From Pseudomonas asiatica (lineage in GTDB: Bacteria; Pseudomonadota; Gammaproteobacteria; Pseudomonadales; Pseudomonadaceae), in assembly GCF_040214835.1 (NCBI RefSeq), contig NZ_CP157874.1, positions 3,042,001-3,106,000 on the forward strand: 64,000 bases of DNA, written 5' to 3'. Shown here one piece after another: positions 6,896-15,847 of this stretch. The notes beneath the pieces are model-generated. The model ran no database searches, had not been told where the DNA came from, and saw only the letters and a program-made list of their open reading frames with translations. A program made the translations under genes and the position numbers. Each line of letters opens with the position of its first letter. Within the stretch, counting starts at the first letter, position 1.

Positions 6896-9511
6896 ATGAG
6901 CTTGCTCCCCCTGCGCAGCCGGGGTTTTCAAACCCTGCTGCGGGTTTCGGCCATTGCCGGCCTGGCCTTGCTGCCGCTCACCGGCTGGGCATCAGCGTGG
7001 CAAGTCAGTGTCGATGAACAGAACGGCCTGCCCATGGTGACCCGCGGCGGTGGGCCGGTGATGAAAGCCAAGTTCGACTTCTGGGCAGCCAACTGGAGCT
7101 GGACCGGTTTCTCCACCACGTTCAAGGTCAATGGCCCCTACCACTACATGCTGCAGGGCAAGAACAAGGAGCTGGACTTCGACCTGGCGGCGGATATCCG
7201 CAAGGAGCAGGCGCAAACCCTGAGCTGGGCCTTCGACCTCGACGCCCATAGCCGCCAGGCCGGGGTGATGGGCGGCGGCATGGTGTTCGAGTTCGACCCT
7301 GCGCAAATTGCCGGCGAGATGGGCGCCCCGCAGCTGCTGCCCGGCAACCGTGGCTGGTCGTGGGGCAAGGCTGACCAGGGCCGGCGCATCGAAATGCGCT
7401 TCGACCCGCCGCTGACCAAGGTGTATTTCGAGCGCGGCAACCCGTCCGAACTGCGTGCGTTCATCTACAGCGACCCGATCAACGCCGGACAGCAGCAGAT
7501 CAAGGCGATGCTGAACATTACCGGCGACATTGAGCTGGGGCCCACGCCCAGCGAACGCTTCGGCCTGGCCGACCCCGCCGGTTGGCCCGACGACCAACTG
7601 GACTGGCGCACCTCGCCAGTGGACCTGTCATTCCTCAACGCTGCGGAAAAGCCTGCCGGCAAGCACGGCTTCGTCAAGGCCGTTGGCGAGCAATTGATGT
7701 TCGAAAACGACACCCCGGTGCGCTTCTGGGGCACCAACCTGTCCGCCTATTCACTGTTCAAGAGCCCCGACGAAGAAATCCGCCAACAGGCCAAACGCCT
7801 GTCGGCACTGGGTTTCAACCTGGTGCGTTTGCACCACCACGACTCGCCCTGGGTCAGCCCTAACGTGTTTGGCGACGGCACCCTGGTGCGCGATACCCAG
7901 CAGCTCAGTGTCGAATCGCTGCGCAAGCTGGACCTGTGGATCAAGGCGCTCAAGGATGAAGGCATCTATATCTGGCTGGATCTGCACGTGCAGCGGGCGC
8001 TTACCGCCAATGACAACATCGATGACTTCAAGGAACTGGCCAAGGGCGAGAACCACGTCGACCTGAAGGGTTACGCCTATGTGAACCGCAGTATCCAACA
8101 AGCGATGAAACGCTTTGCCGAGCAGTACCTGACCCATGTGAACGAATACACCGGCCTGGCCTACAAGGACGACCCGGCCATCGCTGCCGTACTGCTCACC
8201 AATGAGAACGACCTCACCCAGCATTATGGTAACGCCCTGATGCCGAACAAGGATGTGCCGCACCACAGCGAGCGCTACATGGAAGCGGCCAAAGCCTTCG
8301 CCAAACAATACGACCTGCCCACCGACCTCACCTGGCGCGCCTGGGAGCATGGCCCTTCGAAGCTGTTTCTCAACGACCTGGAACAGCGCTTCAACGCCGA
8401 CATGATCGCCCACCTGCGCGGCCTCGGCGTGAAAGTACCGATTGCCACCACCAGTACCTGGGGCGGCAATGGCCTGAGCGCGCTGCCGGCACTGACCGCA
8501 GGCGATGTCATCGATGCCCATGCCTACGGTGCCAATGGCCAACTGGAGAAGAACCCGTTGACCAGCGACGGCATGATCGACTGGCTCGCCGCCGCCCAGG
8601 TAGTCGGCAAGCCGCTGACCGTCTCCGAGTGGAACGCCGAACCCTTCCCGCTGCCCGACCGCCACTCGCTGCCGCTGTACGTGGCCGGCACCGCCGCCCA
8701 CCAGGGCTGGGACGCCATGCTGCAGTACGCCTACAGCCAGCAAGCCTTCAACCCAGGCTGGCGCACGGCGGACAACTGGCACGCGTACAACGACCCGGCG
8801 ATGATCGCCACCCTGCCCGCTGCCGCCCTGCTCTATCGCCGCGCGGACGTGAAGCCGGCCACTACCCGCTATGTGTTCGCGCCGACGCCCGCCACCCTGT
8901 ACAACCAGGAGATCACCCCGCGCACTTCAGCGCTGCTGCGCACGGCCATGGAAAAGGGCCAACTGCAGATCGCCCTGCCACAGACGCCGGAGTTGCCCTG
9001 GCTGAAGCCCGCCGCCATCCCTGCCGGTGCGCAGGTACTGCAAGACCCGGGGCAGTCCTTGCTGCCAGCCGACGCCACGCAAGCGCTCAGCGACACGGGC
9101 GAGCTCAAGCGCAACTGGCAACAGGGCATCTATACCATCGACACACCGTTGACCCAGGCCGCCACCGGCTGGCTGGGAGGTCGCTCGATCAGCCTGGGCG
9201 CCATCCAGGTGCAAGCACGAACGCCGTATGCCAGCGTCGTGGTGCAAAGCCTGGACGGCAAGCCCCTGGGCCAGTCACGCGAACTGCTGCTGTCGCTGGG
9301 TACCCGTGCCGTGCCCAAGGCCGATTACAAGACACCGTTCAACGTCGAGCCGCTTGCCGGCACCTTGAGCATCAAGGCGCCTGCTGGCCTGAAACTGTTC
9401 GCCCGGGATGCGCAGGCGCAGTTGAAACCGTTGCCGATGGCTTACCAGGATGGGCGCTACAGCATCACGTTCGATGGCAAGTACATGTCCAACTGGCTGT
9501 TCTTGAAATAG
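6896..9511 (+). CDS. Secreted clan GH-A glycoside hydrolase, cellulase-like
   Basis: A large exported protein (871 residues) with an N-terminal signal peptide ending near GWASA. Motifs in the middle fit a (beta/alpha)8 clan GH-A hydrolase: RLHHHDSP near residue 315, the acid/base in LLTNENDL (Glu about 437) and a nucleophile candidate in VSEWNAEPF (Glu about 578). The first 230 residues form a beta-rich N-terminal domain and the last 150 another beta domain. The ATG at 6896 is preferred over GTG 6887 because AGGTGA is placed correctly before it. Lying between polymerase and epimerase genes, it probably trims or releases the locus' own polysaccharide in the periplasm or outside, as hydrolases in alginate, Pel and cellulose loci do. 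The substrate is inferred. Confidence 0.8.
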   Translation: MSLLPLRSRGFQTLLRVSAIAGLALLPLTGWASAWQVSVDEQNGLPMVTRGGGPVMKAKFDFWAANWSWTGFSTTFKVNGPYHYMLQGKNKELDFDLAADIRKEQAQTLSWAFDLDAHSRQAGVMGGGMVFEFDPAQIAGEMGAPQLLPGNRGWSWGKADQGRRIEMRFDPPLTKVYFERGNPSELRAFIYSDPINAGQQQIKAMLNITGDIELGPTPSERFGLADPAGWPDDQLDWRTSPVDLSFLNAAEKPAGKHGFVKAVGEQLMFENDTPVRFWGTNLSAYSLFKSPDEEIRQQAKRLSALGFNLVRLHHHDSPWVSPNVFGDGTLVRDTQQLSVESLRKLDLWIKALKDEGIYIWLDLHVQRALTANDNIDDFKELAKGENHVDLKGYAYVNRSIQQAMKRFAEQYLTHVNEYTGLAYKDDPAIAAVLLTNENDLTQHYGNALMPNKDVPHHSERYMEAAKAFAKQYDLPTDLTWRAWEHGPSKLFLNDLEQRFNADMIAHLRGLGVKVPIATTSTWGGNGLSALPALTAGDVIDAHAYGANGQLEKNPLTSDGMIDWLAAAQVVGKPLTVSEWNAEPFPLPDRHSLPLYVAGTAAHQGWDAMLQYAYSQQAFNPGWRTADNWHAYNDPAMIATLPAAALLYRRADVKPATTRYVFAPTPATLYNQEITPRTSALLRTAMEKGQLQIALPQTPELPWLKPAAIPAGAQVLQDPGQSLLPADATQALSDTGELKRNWQQGIYTIDTPLTQAATGWLGGRSISLGAIQVQARTPYASVVVQSLDGKPLGQSRELLLSLGTRAVPKADYKTPFNVEPLAGTLSIKAPAGLKLFARDAQAQLKPLPMAYQDGRYSITFDGKYMSNWLFLK

Positions 9512-9590
9512 GGTATATGGCCATCTACCCTCACCACAGACCTGTAGCTGAAAAGCGCGGCTGTACAACAGCAGAGTCCGGGAGGCATGG

Positions 9591-10565
9591 ATGAAGTTTC
9601 TGGTTGTCGGTGGCGCAGGCTACATTGGCTCGCACATGGTCAAGCACTTGCTCGGCGCGGGCCATGAGGTGGTGGTGGCGGACCTGGTCTCGCCCGGCCC
9701 CGGCGTGCAGTGGGCGAAACTGGACATCGCCGACGAACCCGCGCTGGATGTGCTGTTCGGGGTTTGCCGTTTCGACGCTGTGTTCCACTTTGCCTCGTTC
9801 ATCCAGGTGGGCGAGTCGGTCAGCGTGCCCGGCAAGTATTACCAGAACAATGTCTCGGCTACCCTTTCCCTCCTGCAGGCCATGGTGAATGCCGGTATCA
9901 GGCACCTGGTTTTTTCTTCCAGTGCAGCCGTTTACGGCAACCCACAGTATGTGCCGATCGACGAAGCGCATGCCAAGGGGCCGATCAACCCGTATGGGCT
10001 GAGCAAATGGATGGTCGAGCAGATTCTCGAGGACTTCGACCGGGCCTACGGTTTGAAGTCGGTATGCCTGCGTTACTTCAACGCAGCGGGAGCAGACCCG
10101 GAAGGCCGGCTGGGAGAGCGCCATGACCCGGAAACCCACCTGATCCCGTTGATCCTGCAGGCCGCTTCGGGCCGGCGTGATGCGGTAACGGTATTTGGCC
10201 GCGACTACGACACACCGGATGGTACCTGCATACGCGACTATGTGCATGTGGCCGACCTGGTGGCGGCCCATGCACTGGCGGTGGATTACCTGCTGGCGGG
10301 TGGCGAGCGAACCGCGTTCAACCTGGGCAATGGGCTGGGCTTTTCGGTGCAGCAGGTGATCGATATGGCCAGGGCGGTGACTGGCCGGCAGATCCGCACC
10401 CTCGACGCGCCCCGCCGCCCCGGCGACCCGCCCCGGTTGGTGGCGGATGCTGGCAAGGCCATGCGCATGCTGGGCTGGCGGCCGGAGTTTGCCGCATTGG
10501 AGCCGATTGTGCGGCATGCGTGGCAATGGGAGTTGCAGTATCCCTGGGTTCAGCGCCAAAGCTGA
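9591..10565 (+). CDS. galE: UDP-glucose 4-epimerase
   Basis: An extended short-chain dehydrogenase/reductase of 324 residues, the usual length for GalE. The NAD motif GGAGYIGSH is at residues 7-15, the catalytic Ser region is FSSSAAVYG, and the YxxxK pair lies in NPYGLSKW. CLRYFNAAGADP and GTCIRDYVHVADL are GalE hallmarks. It would interconvert UDP-glucose and UDP-galactose (or the N-acetyl forms) to supply the glycosyltransferases of this locus. A GGGAGG ribosome site precedes the ATG. It lies 79 bp after the hydrolase and is followed by the REP array, which probably ends the transcript. Confidence 0.93.
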   Translation: MKFLVVGGAGYIGSHMVKHLLGAGHEVVVADLVSPGPGVQWAKLDIADEPALDVLFGVCRFDAVFHFASFIQVGESVSVPGKYYQNNVSATLSLLQAMVNAGIRHLVFSSSAAVYGNPQYVPIDEAHAKGPINPYGLSKWMVEQILEDFDRAYGLKSVCLRYFNAAGADPEGRLGERHDPETHLIPLILQAASGRRDAVTVFGRDYDTPDGTCIRDYVHVADLVAAHALAVDYLLAGGERTAFNLGNGLGFSVQQVIDMARAVTGRQIRTLDAPRRPGDPPRLVADAGKAMRMLGWRPEFAALEPIVRHAWQWELQYPWVQRQS

Positions 10566-10608
10566 GATTGTGGGGCTCGCTACCCACCAACTGAAGGCAA
10601 GCGCCATA

Positions 10609-11169
10609 CCTGTGGGAGCGGGCGCGCCCGCGAACACCGGCGCAGCCGGTGCCAGCCACCGCGTCGCCTGCTTCGCGGGTGAACCCGCTCCCACAGGGGC
10701 CCCATCAGCCGAAAGAATGCGCCATACCTGTAAGAGCGGGCGCGCCCGCAAACACCGGCGCAGCCGGTGCCAGCCACCGCGTCGCCTGCTTCGCGGGCAT
10801 GCCCGCTCCCACAGGGACCCCATCAGCCGAAAGAATGCGCAATACCTGTAGGAGCGGGCGCGCTCGCGAACACCGGCGCAGCCGGTGCCAACCACCGCGT
10901 CGCCTGCTTCGCGGGCATGCCCGCTCCCACAGGGACCCCATCAGCCGAAAGAATGCGCCATACCTGTGGGAGCGGGTTTACCCGCGAACACCGGCGCAGC
11001 CGGTGCCAGCCACCGCGTCGCCTGCTTCGCGGGTGAACCCGATCCCACAGGGCCCCCACCAGCTGAAAGAATGCGCGATACCTGTGGGAGCGGGCGCGCC
11101 CGCGAACACCGGCGTAGCCGGTGCCAGCCACCGCGTCGTCTGCTTCGCGGGCATGCCCGCTCCCACAGG
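10609..11169. repeat. Tandem array of five 118-bp REP-based units
   Basis: Five units start at 10609, 10727, 10845, 10963 and 11081, exactly 118 bp apart. Each has two inverted REP arms (CCTGTGGGAGCGGG ... CCCGCTCCCACAGG) around an inner palindromic block with CACCGGCGCAGCCGGTG, and a conserved spacer ending in GAAAGAATGCGCCATAC. Arm bases vary between the CGCGCCCGCG and TTTACCCGCG types. The array fills the gap between the convergent galE and kinase genes, and probably blocks read-through. It does not code for a protein although long frames cross it. Confidence 0.95.
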
Positions 11170-11198
11170 AAACCCCGTCAACTGAGGGTATGCGCTGT

Positions 11199-11248
11199 AC
11201 CTGTAGGAGCGGCCTTGTGTCGCGATGGGCTGCGACGCAGCCCCAGAA
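11199..11248. repeat. Single second-type REP element
   Basis: One copy of the other REP type seen across this window, with CTGTAGGAGCGGCCTTGTG and TCGCGATGGGCTGCGACGCAGCCCC. It sits just downstream of the tyrosine-kinase gene's stop and next to the 118-bp array. Confidence 0.85.
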
Positions 11249-11257
11249 TCCTGTGCC

Positions 11258-12064
11258 TCAATAATAGGTCCGAGGCTGCTCGTCAGCCTTGTTCAATACC
11301 GTCCCCACCAGGTTCACCCTGGCCAGGTGATGCAGGCAATCTTCGATTTCCTTCCTGTTGTTCATACCGTTGGCCACCACCAGCAGCACACAGTCGAACT
11401 TGGGTATCACGGTGATCGCATCGTCAGAGCTGAGCAACGGCGGCAAATCGAAAATGCAGATGCGCGACTCGTAGCGGTTGCGCAGTTCGCTGATCAGGTT
11501 GTTCACTTTGGGCGACGACAGCATTTCGGTAGACAATGGCACCGGTACCCGCGTGGGCAGTACCACGAACCGAGGCAAGGTCGGGTTGACCAGGCAGTCC
11601 TGCAGCTCGGCCTTGTCCGTCAGAAACTCGTTCAACGCCTGGTCCATGGGCAGGCCCAGGCTGCTGCCGACCTTGGGCCGACGCAGGTCGAAGTCCACCA
11701 GCAACGCAGTCTTGGTGGTGTGGTGGGCGATGCTCATGGCCAGGTTGATCGACAGCACCGTCTTGCCCGCTTCAGGTGTTGGCGAGGTGATGGCCAAGGT
11801 TCGCCAGCCATTCTCGTCCATGGTCCTGAGCACTTGCGTGCGCAGCAGGTCGATCGGCCCGTTCATGTTGGAGTTCTTGTTGTAGGCGACGATACGGTGA
11901 CGCTCCAGGTGCTCCGCGCGCAGCGGCACCACCTTGGTGTTCACGTAATCGAACTGGCCAGGCACTTCCACCAGCGCCGTACCTGGAGCGGGTGACAAGG
12001 CCTGCGGGGTACCTGGGGTAACCTGGTGAAGATTATTGCCAACAGCCGGCTTGGTCCTGTCCAT
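11258..12064 (-). CDS. BY-kinase/CpsD-like P-loop ATPase for polysaccharide chain-length control
   Basis: A 268-residue cytoplasmic ATPase of the bacterial tyrosine-kinase/MinD-like group. It shows a deviant Walker A SPTPEAGKT (Lys 101), a Walker A' ALLVDFDLRRP (Asp 124) and Walker B ICIFDLPPLL. It ends in RTYY, so only two C-terminal tyrosines are present instead of the larger Tyr cluster of typical BY-kinases; autophosphorylation may be reduced. It follows the Wzz-type gene by 10 bp, the normal order for a split Wzc (CapA/CapB type) where the membrane protein activates the kinase. ATG 12064 is chosen because an upstream ATG at 12112 would start inside the Wzz-type gene. Confidence 0.85.
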   Translation of the reverse strand: MDRTKPAVGNNLHQVTPGTPQALSPAPGTALVEVPGQFDYVNTKVVPLRAEHLERHRIVAYNKNSNMNGPIDLLRTQVLRTMDENGWRTLAITSPTPEAGKTVLSINLAMSIAHHTTKTALLVDFDLRRPKVGSSLGLPMDQALNEFLTDKAELQDCLVNPTLPRFVVLPTRVPVPLSTEMLSSPKVNNLISELRNRYESRICIFDLPPLLSSDDAITVIPKFDCVLLVVANGMNNRKEIEDCLHHLARVNLVGTVLNKADEQPRTYY

Positions 12065-12074
12065 CACTGCTTTC

Positions 12075-13637
12075 CTATGCAAACCGCGACATGACTTTGA
12101 ACAACAGCACATCCAGTGGCATGTAGAACACGTGCACCAGCACCACCATGATAGCCGCCAGCACCAATGCAGCCAGGATCAGCCAGTTGCGCCAACGCTT
12201 GCGCCTGGCCACATCGGCCTTGGTATCGATGTATGGCAGCGCCACCAGCACCCGCCTGCCCAGCAGGTTTTCCAAGGCACCGACGCCGCGAATGCGCTGG
12301 TTGAGCATTTCCAGCAGCATCACCAGCGCACCGCCACCTGCCGGTGCCAGCACCAGGCCCAGCGCAGCGATTTTCTTGCGGTTGGGTTTGATCGGTTTCT
12401 CGGGCATCAGCGGTGGCTCCAGCAGCACAAAGCGCTCGGCCTTGTTCTCCTGCTCCAGGCTTTCGGTAATCTTCGCGCCCATTTCCTTGGCGCGGATTTC
12501 CTCGTACTTCTTGCGCGCGTTGTCGTGGTCACGCATCAAGGTCACCAGACCACGCTCGACCTGCGGCGCCTCGAGGATCTCGGCCTCGTAGCCTTCCATC
12601 TTGCGGGTCAGCTCGCGCTTCTGCTCGGCCAGCGAAGCAATGCGCACCTGTGCCGCACTCATCTTGGCGCGCACGCGGGCGACATCGAGGCCGACCGTGG
12701 AGGCCGCAGCCGTGCGATTGCCACTGGCTTCGAGCGCCTGGATCCTGCGCTTGACCGCCACCACATCGGGGTGGGCTTCCTTGTAGCGGCTCAGCAGCCG
12801 GGCATACTCGGCCTTCAGGCTGGGCAGGTCCTGGGGCTGCTCGGCACTGGCCACCCTGGGGCCTTCGCCGACCTTGGTAGCCAGCCCGGCACTGGCCGCG
12901 GACAGTTCCAGCTCAAGGTAACGCAGCTCTTCCTGGGCGGCCTTGTAATCACGGTCGACCTCGCGGAACTCCAGCTCCGAGCGTGACAGCATGTTCATGC
13001 GCAAGGTCTGGTGCTCGGGCAAGGCATTGGCGTGGGCCTGCTTGAAATCCGCCAGCTGGTTTTCCAGGCTGGCCAGCTCGGCACCCAGCTTGTTCGCCTC
13101 CTGGGTGAGGAACTCGGTGGTTTCGTTGGCCCGCTCGGTACGCTGCTTGAGGTTCTCGTTGAGGAACAGCGTGACCAACTCGTCGGCAACTTCCTTGGCC
13201 ACCTCCGGCTGCTTGTGCTCGAAGGACACATTGAACGCCACGGTCGCTTCGCCACGCCCGCGTACATAGGTGGTGAGGGTTTCAACCACGATGGCACTGC
13301 GCATGTGGTCAATCTTGTCGCTATCGCTGAAGCGCTTGTCGGGGAACAGGTTGTACTTGTCGATGATGCGCAGCAGGTTCTCGCGGGTCATCACCCGCTG
13401 GCGAATCACTTCGATGCGTTCATCGGCGAAACTGGTGTTGTTGGTCGATACCAGCTCGGGTGAAATTTGCTGCGACTCCACCAGGATGGTGCCGGTCGAC
13501 TGGTAGATCGGCGGCACCATCACTGCGACAGCGACGGTCGCGGCCAGGATGACTACGATGCTCACCCCCAACAACAGGGCCCGGTCCTTGATTATGGCGA
13601 TGTAATCTCTGAGGGAGAGCTCGTAGTCGGACTTCAT
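12075..13637 (-). CDS. Wzz/GumC-type polysaccharide chain-length determinant
   Basis: A 520-residue inner-membrane polysaccharide co-polymerase. A transmembrane helix near residues 17-38 (LLLGVSIVVILAA) is followed by a long periplasmic part with heptad-rich coiled coils (residues 150-390), and a second helix lies near the C-terminus (WLILAALVLAAIMVVL). It starts with SDYELSLRDYIAIIKDR, typical of the Wzz superfamily. The length fits the large GumC/EpsF-like class. It has no fused kinase domain, which is supplied by the next gene. It controls chain length and links polymerase to exporter. Confidence 0.88.
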   Translation of the reverse strand: MKSDYELSLRDYIAIIKDRALLLGVSIVVILAATVAVAVMVPPIYQSTGTILVESQQISPELVSTNNTSFADERIEVIRQRVMTRENLLRIIDKYNLFPDKRFSDSDKIDHMRSAIVVETLTTYVRGRGEATVAFNVSFEHKQPEVAKEVADELVTLFLNENLKQRTERANETTEFLTQEANKLGAELASLENQLADFKQAHANALPEHQTLRMNMLSRSELEFREVDRDYKAAQEELRYLELELSAASAGLATKVGEGPRVASAEQPQDLPSLKAEYARLLSRYKEAHPDVVAVKRRIQALEASGNRTAAASTVGLDVARVRAKMSAAQVRIASLAEQKRELTRKMEGYEAEILEAPQVERGLVTLMRDHDNARKKYEEIRAKEMGAKITESLEQENKAERFVLLEPPLMPEKPIKPNRKKIAALGLVLAPAGGGALVMLLEMLNQRIRGVGALENLLGRRVLVALPYIDTKADVARRKRWRNWLILAALVLAAIMVVLVHVFYMPLDVLLFKVMSRFA

Positions 13638-13656
13638 GGGGCCACCTGCCTGAAGT

Positions 13657-14772
13657 TCAGATGTCGGGGTACCTGTACGTCAACGTCAAACCCACGATCG
13701 TAGCGTTCGCATCAGCTTCGTGATCCTGCTGCCGATCCTTGTACATCAGCGACAGGCGCAGGTCCCAGTAGGGCGAAAACTCGCGGCTGGCCCACACGCT
13801 GTAGGTCTGCAGGGTGTTGGGGGTCTGCCCTTTGCTGTCTTGCCAGGCAGCGTCCGCGCCCACCCGGGTCAATTCGCTGACGGCGTAACTCCACACACCG
13901 CGCACCTGGTCCAGCTCGGCGAAGCCGCCTTCGGCGCTGGCCACCGTGCTGCGTTCGGCGGTAAAGCTGGCGACGGCGCGCGCACCGGTATACAGCAGCG
14001 CTACCCCACCCTCCCCGCGTCGGCCACCTTCGTCACCGGAAACCTCGGTGACACCCACATGTGCATCGGCGCTGAGGCGTTCGGAGAACTGGTACTTGAC
14101 CCCGACAGCCGGGCTGTAGCTGTTGGACGCCGTCGCCGTCTGGTCTTGCTCGGGCTCATAGCGCCGGGCGCCAAAGCGGCTGTACAGATCAGCCCGCTCG
14201 CTCCAGGCGTAGGTCCAGGTGAACACGTTGCCCAGTTCTTCGTAACCCGTCAGCGTACTGATGTCATAACGGGCACGGTTGTACGTGGTTTCGTTGCTCA
14301 AGGTGCTGCGTTCGGTAACCGCCTGGCTCCAGTTGCCGGCCAGCGTATACAGCTTTTGCGTGCCATCGGTGGTGACCACGCCGGTATCCAGCACCGTTCC
14401 CGACAGCGTCGAACTTTCGTTGTAACGTGCCAGCAGGCCAAACCGCCCGCGCTCGGTCTGGCGCTGCCAGCCCAGGCTCACGTCGGGGTCCTCACGGTTG
14501 TCGACCACCGCCGTGTCGGACGAGCGCAATACATGTACGCCCAGCCCCAACCTCAGTTCGTCACGGTCGAAGGTACCGATCAGGGTGTAATCCGGCGCGA
14601 TGATCGTGCGCGTTATGCCCTTTTCACCCGACGACAGCAGCAAGGGGTTGCTGTCATGTTCGACGGATGTCGGTACCACCACCGTAGACTGCCAATTTGC
14701 TGCCAGGACTGTGTCCGTAAACGGCAACACCAAGATTGCCGTTGCAATGCTAGTTGTTCTGAGAAGAGGCAT
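13657..14772 (-). CDS. Outer-membrane beta-barrel protein of the export operon
   Basis: A 371-residue protein with a signal peptide ending near TVLAANWQ and many alternating amphipathic strands (for example LRLGLGVHVLRSSD, RFGLLARYNESS, LRLSLMYKDRQ). The last residues, LTLTYRYPDI, look like a final barrel strand, though the end is not an aromatic. It resembles the putative outer-membrane beta-barrel proteins that accompany Wza/Wzz genes in exosortase-type polysaccharide loci; I cannot assign a closer family. It may be a polysaccharide porin or secretin-like partner. It begins 24 bp after the exporter gene and has a weak ribosome site. Confidence 0.7.
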   Translation of the reverse strand: MPLLRTTSIATAILVLPFTDTVLAANWQSTVVVPTSVEHDSNPLLLSSGEKGITRTIIAPDYTLIGTFDRDELRLGLGVHVLRSSDTAVVDNREDPDVSLGWQRQTERGRFGLLARYNESSTLSGTVLDTGVVTTDGTQKLYTLAGNWSQAVTERSTLSNETTYNRARYDISTLTGYEELGNVFTWTYAWSERADLYSRFGARRYEPEQDQTATASNSYSPAVGVKYQFSERLSADAHVGVTEVSGDEGGRRGEGGVALLYTGARAVASFTAERSTVASAEGGFAELDQVRGVWSYAVSELTRVGADAAWQDSKGQTPNTLQTYSVWASREFSPYWDLRLSLMYKDRQQDHEADANATIVGLTLTYRYPDI

Positions 14773-14796
14773 TAAGTGTTCTTATTAAAGGCAAGA

Positions 14797-15354
14797 TCAA
14801 GGAACGACCAGCGTATCGCCAGCCTGCAGTTGGATGTTGGTGGACATATCCCGGCCAGACACCAGGTCTCTATATCGCACGGGCAGAATTTTTTGGGAAG
14901 CGCCGGTGCCACGCACCACTTTGATTTCGCTTTCATCTGCAAACTTGTCCAGGCCGCCCGACATGCTCAAAGCCTGCAGCACTGCCGTAGGGCCTGCCAT
15001 TTGTACCGGCCCGGGCTTGATCACTTTGCCTTGTACATAGACCAGGTTGCCGGCGATGCTCTTGACGACAACGCTGACATTCGGGTCGGGGAGAAACTTC
15101 TCGAGTTTGGCAGCCACTTGTTTTTCAACGGTCGTCACATCCAGCCCGGCAACATCGATGCGCCCGGCCAGGGGGAACGTGATACTGCCATCGGGAAGTA
15201 CGGTGGCTTCCTGGCGCAGGCTGTCTTCCTGCCATACCGAAACCATCACCACATCGCCGGGGCTGAGCAGGTAGGTAGCACTGTGCGGGTCGGCCTTACC
15301 GGCACCAGACCACACCATCAGCATGCAGAACGCGGCAAACATTGAACGCACCAT
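14797..15354 (-). CDS. Wza-type polysaccharide export protein
   Basis: A 185-residue periplasmic/outer-membrane export protein. After a signal peptide (MVRSMFAAFCMLMVWSGAG) come the Poly_export domain, beginning with YLLSPGDVVMVSVWQED, and an SLBB-like part, NLVYVQGKVIKPGPVQ. It is short compared with E. coli Wza (about 380), and the mature N-terminus lacks a clear lipobox Cys. The frame extends to 15522, but ATG 15354 is chosen for its GGAGGG ribosome site and signal peptide. It forms the outer-membrane channel part for the chain made by the neighbours. Confidence 0.85.
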   Translation of the reverse strand: MVRSMFAAFCMLMVWSGAGKADPHSATYLLSPGDVVMVSVWQEDSLRQEATVLPDGSITFPLAGRIDVAGLDVTTVEKQVAAKLEKFLPDPNVSVVVKSIAGNLVYVQGKVIKPGPVQMAGPTAVLQALSMSGGLDKFADESEIKVVRGTGASQKILPVRYRDLVSGRDMSTNIQLQAGDTLVVP

Positions 15355-15597
15355 GAGGGTCCCTCCGGCCGAAAAGGCCCGACAAAGAGCACTGAATGAG
15401 AACAACACACCAACTCTCGCTCCGCTTCGCGGCATACACCAACCGCGATGGCCTCGATCTTCCAGAGGCCTTGCCTTGGCGCTGTGTGCCTGCAACCGTG
15501 GACCTGCACGGGCTACTGGCAATATAGCAACGGCTGGGGAATTGACAAGCCAGGCCCCGGGCCGCTGGCGTCAAGGGTTAAACCCAGGCTGGCGGAC

Positions 15598-15774
15598 TCA
15601 GATCTGTTTCCTGTTGGCGACTGCCACAAAGCCAACGACAGCAAATGCAAAGAACCACCCTGCGGTTGAAACAGGGATGATACTGTTCTGATTGATATAC
15701 ATATCCGCCGCACGCGCCGCGCCACTCATCAGCGCCAGCAAAGACATCGATTTGATAATCAGAGCCGTGCGCAT
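15598..15774 (-). CDS. 58-residue exported protein with PEP-CTERM-like tail
   Basis: A short frame with a very strong ribosome site (CAGGAGGGG, 3 bases before the ATG at 15774). The product has an N-terminal signal peptide (MRTALIIKSMSLLALM... ARAAD), about 12 polar residues (MYINQNSIIPVS), then one hydrophobic helix (TAGWFFAFAVVGFVAVA) and a basic end NRKQI. Short motif, helix and basic tail is the tripartite plan of PEP-CTERM/exosortase sorting signals, although PVST replaces the classic PEP. It is the first gene ahead of the Wza-type exporter, 243 bp upstream of it. It may instead be a plain small membrane protein. No exosortase gene is visible in the window. Confidence 0.65.
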   Translation of the reverse strand: MRTALIIKSMSLLALMSGAARAADMYINQNSIIPVSTAGWFFAFAVVGFVAVANRKQI

Positions 15775-15847
15775 ACGCCCCTCCTGTAAAGAGGAAAATC
15801 AACTATTTGTTGGCGTGGTGTTCGGGAGTTGTTTCACTGTTGAATTG

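Noticed and set aside
10609..11169. CRISPR array
   Set aside because: The repeated 118-bp unit is itself palindromic and the spacers are nearly identical, unlike CRISPR spacers. No cas genes are near.
15513..15802. Two other small minus-strand frames (70 and 74 residues) over the 58-residue gene
   Set aside because: They lack a ribosome site and a signal peptide; the third frame has both and a coherent tail.
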